This document shows positions 58,169 to 64,000 of a DNA stretch of 64,000 nucleotides, piece by piece. The notes under the pieces were generated by a model that ran no database searches, was not told the DNA's origin, and saw only the letters and a program-made list of their open reading frames with translations. The first letter of the stretch is position 1; every line of letters begins with the position of its first letter. Where the stretch lies: contig CM060105.1 of the NCBI GenBank assembly GCA_030522415.1, positions 14,180,277-14,244,276 of the forward strand. Reading direction: 5' to 3'. This DNA is from Channallabes apus. Its lineage: Eukaryota; Chordata; Actinopteri; Siluriformes; Clariidae. Position numbers and translations under genes: made by a program.

Positions 58169-59499
58169 GTTAACAGATTATGGGCCAAGCTTGGCTGAGT
58201 GATGATGGTAGAATAATTATAAAGGTTTTGACTAAAACAACATGCATGAGGAATCACAAAGGAGTTTTCATTTTCTGCAGTGGAAAAGTACTCGAACTAG
58301 TTACTTTTATCAGAAAGTAACGCTGTAATGTAACTGATTACTTTTTAATGACAGTAATTTTGTAATGTAATTAGTTACTTTAAAAATTAATGTCGCACAA
58401 CACTGATGGTGACGAGACACGGACTCATCACTACGAGTCTGAGAGTAAACAGCACAGTATGGAACTGAAACATCCTCAATCGTAGACTGGGAATAAGTTT
58501 TAAAAAAATCGACCATCAGCTGGAAAATTCAACAATGTTTACAGTTTCCGGGGATTCTCAAGGGCCAGAAGTATTGGAACTGGTAAAAGGTTTAACAATC
58601 AGCAGTGCTCGTTACAGTGAGACGCTTATTGAAGAGCTGAAGCGTAAACTTCAGATTAAACACAGAGGACTGATATCCAAAAATGTTGTGATCTCACATG
58701 GCGTTGAACGTCCGCACACTTCTGCCCACATTGCTGACACTCTGCAAAGACTTTGTTTTGAGGTGTTAAAGCGTCCTCCCTATAGTCCAGATCACACTCC
58801 ATCAGACTTTCACATGTTCCATCCCCTGGAAACAGCCCTACGAGGACGAAGATTCACTTCTGATTAATGAAGTGAAGACAGCGGTGCATTCTCATGTGGC
58901 TCACAGCTCGGCCGTAAACATTTTTTTTCAATGAGAGAATATGAAAGCTTGTTGACAGTCGGACAAAAGTGTATTAAAAAGCAAAAGGATTATGGAGTAA
59001 AATTATGTTTTGTCTTTTCCAGCAAATTATTAAAATAAATTCTACAACCCTACTGCAGATAATTTTTGACTCACCCTCATACAGTTATATTAGATAATAT
59101 AATTATAGTTATAAAATGATATATGTATAAATCTATGAAATTATCATTATAATATAACAGGTTAACTGGTTTGCACAAGAAAAATACTTAATCAAATATA
59201 CTGTAGTCTTTTCTTTATCGAAACTAAAAACCTTAAGTTGCATGGTGCGAGGACATAAAGGGCATTAAAAAAAAAACTTCCAGCCCATGATTGGGGAAAC
59301 TTGGTCATACTTCCAGAGTGACCTCATCAGTAAACAATCGAGAGATTGAAAGTTTCATTAGAACTTTTTTTTTTTTTTGCACCTACCTGTGACACATTTG
59401 TTAACAGAATTTTTCATTATCTGGACACTATTCTGCAAAACTTTACCAAACTGCAGCCTAATTTAAAGGTCCACATACAGTATGTAGGTTTCAAATAGT

Positions 59500-59765
59500 C
59501 AAGTGTCAAATAATGCATTGTTTATTTTTTATAGCTCTAACTGCTGCTGCTGAGCCACGGCCCTCCAGAGAACAGCAAAGCTGAGCAACAAACCAGGGGA
59601 GGGGCTCTTCCTATGTGAGGTCACAATAGGGGGAGAATCTAATTGGCTTGTTTGAGCCCTGGCCAATACAAAAAAATTTTTTTCCTTTTCTCATGGTTTT
59701 GTACAGTGGAAACCTAACTGGATGTCTAAAAATGTCTAAATAGAGAATTTTGCATAATAGCCCTC
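59500..59765 (+). repeat. Interspersed repeat, copy 1
   Basis: Shares gctgagccacggccctccag, aacaaaccaggggagggg and ttttgcataata with 62020-62290. Family not identified. Confidence 0.65.
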
Positions 59766-60069
59766 CTTTAAACCCCGGTGTCTCAGACCAAGAGGTTCCT
59801 ACAGAAACTCCTCCTAATGAATGCTGCATATGAACACGGTTGCCTTTTTTCCACATGAGTTCACATCCGTCTTCTCGCCCTGCACAAATATCTAGCTTCA
59901 ACCAGACCTAACAAAATAAAGCAAATATTAAATCTACTATCCATATTCAAATCCATTTAGAGCAAATGATATTAAAGTAGTTCAGCGGAATACATTTTCT
60001 TAGCTTCTTTCACCAACGTGAAATCACTGATGCACAGATTCATAGTTAGTTTACTCGTTTGAACTTCAC

Positions 60070-60101
<32 letters not shown>

Positions 60102-61032
60102 TTGTGCAAACATCTGACCACTGTACCTCCTTTCCTTCACATGCTAAATTAACAGCCTCAATCTTCTTCTTTTATCTGTCTTCTTTCTCTCACTTTCTCC
60201 TCCACTCTCTCTCTCTCTCTCCATCCTCCTGACCACTACACTATCTCTCTCTCTCTTTCTCAGTGGTCTAATCTGTAGTGAAGGACTTAAAGGAACCTTA
60301 TCTCCAGGCTCTCCTGCTTCATTTCATGCTTGATTTACTTTAATTTGTCTGATAGGGCGCGAGGATTTGGGAGACGGCCCATCTTTGGCTTAAAAAAAAA
60401 AAAAAAAAAAAAAGAGAGAACGCCACTCTGATATTTCTCAGGCTCATTGTGGTGGGGTTTCACTTCTCTCTCCACTCCGCTGTGTGATTTCTTCGAGAGG
60501 GAAGACGGAAAAAAGAGAGGGCGATGGCGGTCTAGTGTGGCTGGTTGAACCAGTGTGTTTGGACTCAAGCAGCTGGAGAAGAAAAGGATTGTGGGAGTGA
60601 GACTTTCTGATGGACTCGCCCGACAGAACCACACAGAGCTCGGGTGCAGTACACAGCTCTCATTTCCCCATCTGTCAAAAGTAAATACGTTCCACTCAGG
60701 TGATCCTGTTTATTCCAGAATTTAAAATGGGAATTGCTGTACTGAGTGTGTGGGAAATGATTAGATAATATTCAAATTCGTCTGAATATCCTGTTCAGAA
60801 GGTGACACGGTACAGTGAAATTACACTGTGACTGATTAAAGCTCAGAACTCAGAACTTCTGAATTTGCAAAGTAAGTCAGGACCGGGTCTTCAACCCCCG
60901 AGCGGATGTTCACATTAACACTACACGTTGTGCTCTCATCGGATCGGAAAATCATGAAATAAATAGATAATATACTTAGAAGCCAACCATTTCCCTATAC
61001 TGTACATACACCTCTAAGTGTGGCTTAAACAG
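59766..61032. other. zfpm2 upstream intron, mostly unannotated
   Basis: (CT)n tracts near 60075-60100 and 60205-60260, poly-A near 60391-60413. 60290-60390 and 60420-60640 are more complex and could include non-coding conserved sequence, but nothing definite is seen. Confidence 0.45.
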
Positions 61033-61312
61033 GGGCAGGGGTAGCTCAGGGGTTAAGGCACTGGATGGTCCTGAATTCAAACCCCAGCACCACTGAACTG
61101 CTCCTGTTGGGCCCTTGAGCAAGGCCCTTTAACCCTCACCTGCTCAGATTGTTTCTTTAATTTTATTTTCCAGTCTAATATATATCCCCCCTCCCCCCAA
61201 CTTAACTTTTCTTCCTTCCCGGTAAATTAATCTGATTAATCTGAGCAACTGTATAACCAAGAGTAATTTCCCTCTGGGATTAATAAAGTTCTTTGAATCT
61301 TGAATCTTGAAT
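61033..61312 (+). mobile_element. tRNA-derived SINE with LINE-like tail
   Basis: Head ggggtagctcaggggttaag (A-box-like), middle ttcaaaccccagcacc, 'gggcccttgagcaaggccc', and tail gggattaataaagttctttg plus aatcttgaatcttgaa. A different SINE family from the one at 20715. Confidence 0.8.
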
Positions 61313-61357
61313 AATGAGATAAGAAGGTAAGTCAATCTGAAGAAGTGTGTCTTTTAT

Positions 61358-61933
61358 GCCTCTTTTCCACTGCATAATGCGGCACGACACGGTTCAGTAC
61401 AGCTCACTTCGGTTCGGCTCAGTTCGGCTCGGTTTGCGCTTCCACTGCAGTTTAGTAACGCTTTAGAGTGGGCGGGATTATTCACGTGTCGTTATAGTTG
61501 CGGCGCCTCTACTGCCGTGACGTCATCGTAAACGCGCCACAAACAAACATGGTGTTCTTCATTCTCGGCATGTGGATGTTTTTAACAGCGAGACGAAGGA
61601 GTTTGTTTCAAAAGAGGCTGATGGCAGCCAAAGAAAATTTTTGGTTAATACAAAAAGGTGCGTCCGATCCTTCGCTGGCTGTTCTAAATATAGCGGTTCT
61701 GTTGTGTCTCGTGTCACAAGCTCAGTGACGCAGTAATGACGATTTTCTCCGGCCAATCAGTGACCAGCAGAGTTTACACATCACGTTTTGGTAACGGTTC
61801 GGCACGCTTGGAACCTCGGCTGAGGTGGTACTAAAAAAAGGACCAGGTACCAGGTACTGTTCCCAGTGGAAAACCCCCCAAAAGTGAGTTGAACTGAACC
61901 GTGTCGTGCCATACTATGCAGTGGAAAAGCGCC
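61358..61933. mobile_element. TIR MITE with about 40-bp inverted ends
   Basis: The left end cttttccactgcataatgcg and cacgacacggttcag match the reverse complement of ctgaaccgtgtcgtg and atgcagtggaaaag at the right. No transposase. Probably PIF/Harbinger-type by its resemblance to fish elements with 'cttttccactg' ends; the target duplication is not clear. Confidence 0.75.
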
Positions 61934-62019
61934 ATTATTGTATATGCTGTAAATGTGGAATAAATACACATAAACATCCCTCAGACGATGCATTTTTATT
62001 TTACTCCTCATCTGAACAG

Positions 62020-62290
62020 GCCATTTCTGTGTCTATGCAAATGAGCTACCGCTGAGCCACGCCCTTCCAGAAAACCTCAGAGCTGATCAACAACCCTGGG
62101 AGAGGGGGGGCTTCTCTTTTCTTGTATGAGCTCACATTAGGGTCGAAATCTAATCCGTTTCTTTATGCCCTGGCCAAAAAATAAAATAAAATAAAAAATC
62201 AGGGAAAGATGCCACCGCCCACCCCCCCTAGCATTTTTCTTTGTACGTCCACATTTGAATGTCTAAGAGTGACTTTTGCATAATAGGAAA
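62020..62290 (+). repeat. Interspersed repeat, copy 2
   Basis: Partner of 59500-59765: gctgagccacgcccttccag, caacaaccctgggagagg and ttttgcataatagg. Confidence 0.65.
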
Positions 62291-62807
62291 TGTTTAAATT
62301 AAACTGTGACACATTACTACAACACATCCATCGTCATGTTACAGAGAAACATCAGTGTGCGCGGAAACCTCCACGTCCTGAAGGCGTCGGGAATCTCAGT
62401 CACAACTTACGGCCGACTGTCGCAATGCTCTGGCACTGGAGACTCCTTCCATACACGCTAAATCCATCATAAACCTCACCATGTCAATGAATACAAAAGT
62501 TATATATAAAATGTGCTTTAAAATATCTAAAATGTTGTTTAATGTAAAATTTGTTACAATTATAAATAAGTAAGAAAAACACTGTTATTTACCGCAATGT
62601 TAAGAATTAAATTACAAGTAAACACTGTGTATCAATCATTGTCTCGTTGCTTAAAAAAAAAAAAAAAAACGTTTCATCGTCCGCTGATTCGCTTTCTAAA
62701 TCCTTTCAGTTGAAAACCATAAAAAGAGACAAATTCCAGTGTTTCTTTTTTGGCACACTTTGAATACGAAGCTCAAAAACTCCTACAAGCTATATGAGGC
62801 ACTGCGT

Positions 62808-62818
62808 GTATGTGTGTG

Positions 62819-62857
<39 letters not shown>
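62808..62857. repeat. (GT)n microsatellite
   Basis: About 22 GT units with early interruptions. Confidence 0.93.
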
Positions 62858-62879
62858 ATGGCTGATAAACAGAATGATG

Positions 62880-63180
62880 ATCCAGCAACATGTCTTTATC
62901 CGCCGGCTCCGCTTTAATTAATGCCGGCTTGTTTGCTGAAAAGATGATTAATACGGCAGCGAGAGCGGCCTAATTGAATACGGCGACGACTCGGGCAATC
63001 AGCGCGCAACACACCGCTTTGTTCGGCGCAGATTAGCCCTTTTATCAGTGTCATTATCTATATTATTATTAGCATCCTTATTATTATGAGCTGGTGTTTT
63101 AATTCAGATGACAGGCGTCTGCACTGCGCGCTGTTTTTAATTCATCACCGACACGAGCGGCGTGTGAGAACGTGTGGGAG
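62880..63180. promoter_or_regulatory. Complex non-coding block, candidate conserved enhancer
   Basis: A sharp change from AT-rich repeats to a GC-balanced, repeat-free stretch with several homeodomain-type cores (ctttaattaatgcc, gatgattaatacg, gcctaattgaat) and GATA-like cores (cttttatcagtg, cattatctat). It has no coding frame and sits in what should be an early zfpm2 intron. Confidence 0.35.
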
Positions 63181-63706
63181 AATTTCCACACACACACACA
63201 ACCTAGAAACCGATCGAGTTCATCCGCGTCGTGCCTTCAGAGTTAAATTTCAATCGAGTGAATGACGAGCAACGTTGGTGATCAGAGACGTTATTCGATC
63301 TACAGTAGGAATCAGGTCAGGACTTGGTTATGTAAAGTGTGTACTAATCTGAGTGCATTCCAACTCGTAGTTAAAGAGGAAATACTGAGCAGGTGTGTCT
63401 GAGCGACGCAGGACTCTGAACTTCAGCTTAAGCGTGTTTCCTCCTGCTTGATGTCGGATTAGAAGCGGGATTAACTCCAGCATCACTGTCGGACGATTCG
63501 ATGTGACCACAATACGTCAAGCTGAAATTTCCAGAAAATTGGAAAAACTCTTAAAAAAAAAACTCCAATGTGTGACTCCAATATTACATACAAACTGTAA
63601 ATACGACTGAAAATATATACGGAAAAATTGTGTTCCTTCCATTTCCAAAAAGTGTATGGAGGAGTGAATGTACCATAATTCACCAAACAAACACAACATT
63701 GGCATT

Positions 63707-64000
63707 TCTGTCTCTTTGTTTCTGTCTCTCTCTTTCTCTGTCTTTCTTTTTAACTAACTGTCCCTCTCTTTTTGTTTTAGTTCCCCTCTCTGTCCCTGTC
63801 TCACTTTTTGTTAAATGGTGTCTCTCTGTGTGTCTCTCTTATTGCTTCTCTGTGTTTGTGTCTCTATCCATCAGTGTCTCCGATTTTGTGTCTCTCTTTC
63901 TGTCTATTTTAGTTCCTCTGTTTGTGTCTCTCTGTCTTTTTTTATTTTATTTCTGTGGGTGCACCTGTCTCTCAGTATCTGTCTGTGTCTCTTTATGTTT
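63707..64000. repeat. Pyrimidine-rich TCTCTGTC-type low-complexity tract
   Basis: Irregular tgtctctctt/ctgtctctct units continue to the window edge. Confidence 0.85.

Larger units (their letters stand above)
55986..58405. mobile_element. hAT-like non-autonomous element carrying a minisatellite
   Basis: Begins CAGTGTTGGGTGTAACG and ends ...TTAATGTCGCACAACACTG. Inner arms share the 'gtaac...agttac' theme usual in this MITE type. Flanking octamers CTGGTGAC (55978-55985) and ATGGTGAC (58406-58413) match at 7 of 8. It contains internal inverted arms (ctatctcacctacacagttt near 56270 versus aaaccgtgtaggtaagatag near 56668) and the 21-bp array. Confidence 0.75.
55700..59075 (+). mobile_element. Mariner-like transposon split by a hAT-like element
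   Basis: The inverted ends are tgagtcaaaaattatccgta and the complement of ataatttttgactca. On the + strand an N-terminal frame starts at ATGGACGTCCCAC (about 55851) and the C-terminal part is at 58590-58960, with FEVLKRPPYSPDHTPSDFHM and ALRGRRFTSD. The middle is displaced by the insertion at 55986-58405. The catalytic segment normally reading HDNARPH is altered (SHGVERPH), so it is inactive. Confidence 0.8.

Noticed and set aside
56623..58257. 544-residue - strand ORF of PISPTHT repeats
   Set aside because: It is entirely produced by a 21-bp minisatellite whose length is a multiple of three; no start context, splice sites or non-repeat domain.
58535..58867. 110-residue + strand ORF as host gene
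   Set aside because: It is the C-terminal part of a mariner transposase inside inverted ends, with the catalytic motif changed.
60335..60634. - strand ORF as an early zfpm2 exon
   Set aside because: No similarity to FOG2 N-terminal sequence and it crosses a poly-A tract.

Overview
This window reads as vertebrate, specifically a teleost fish, most likely a catfish or close relative. The basis is fish-like protein sequence in three multi-exon genes, long AT-rich introns, tRNA-derived SINEs of a type I associate with catfish (several copies), and many Tc1/mariner, hAT, PIF/Harbinger-like, DIRS, LINE and retroviral remnants. No bacterial-type genes, CRISPR arrays or rRNA genes were seen. The species call is inference.

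Layout. (1) 1-4293, + strand: the last six exons of a voltage-gated sodium channel alpha subunit, from the domain III pore to the stop codon. All frames are intact and one intron has AT-AC ends. The protein is unusual: the IFM inactivation particle is PFI, the C-terminal EF-hand-like domain is missing while the IQ motif and a PDZ-type tail remain, and the domain IV voltage sensor has lost two charges. (2) 4300-16900: gene-poor DNA with Tc1 fragments, a fold-back Tc1-like element, and a DIRS-type retrotransposon on the - strand split by a LINE. (3) 16950-29315, - strand: a C-type lectin receptor gene (type II membrane protein, mannose-type EPN motif) plus a decayed tandem copy of its lectin exons. 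The copies are separated or interrupted by a degraded endogenous retrovirus, SINEs and a LINE. (4) 29700-36000: a stack of DNA transposons. (5) 37226-55552, - strand: five 3' exons of zfpm2 (FOG2), the GATA-factor cofactor, covering the PR-like region, eight zinc fingers and the CtBP-binding motif. Its introns hold repeats and several complex, possibly regulatory blocks. (6) 55553-64000: probably the next zfpm2 intron upstream. It contains a mariner element invaded by a hAT-like element that itself contains about 71 copies of a 21-bp minisatellite.

The three genes have no obvious joint function; the sodium channel converges with the two - strand genes. The best candidate for something undescribed is the sodium channel, which looks intact yet lacks standard parts of the fast-inactivation machinery. 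Exon boundaries were worked out by hand from splice signals, phase and recalled family sequence; no alignment or database search was run.
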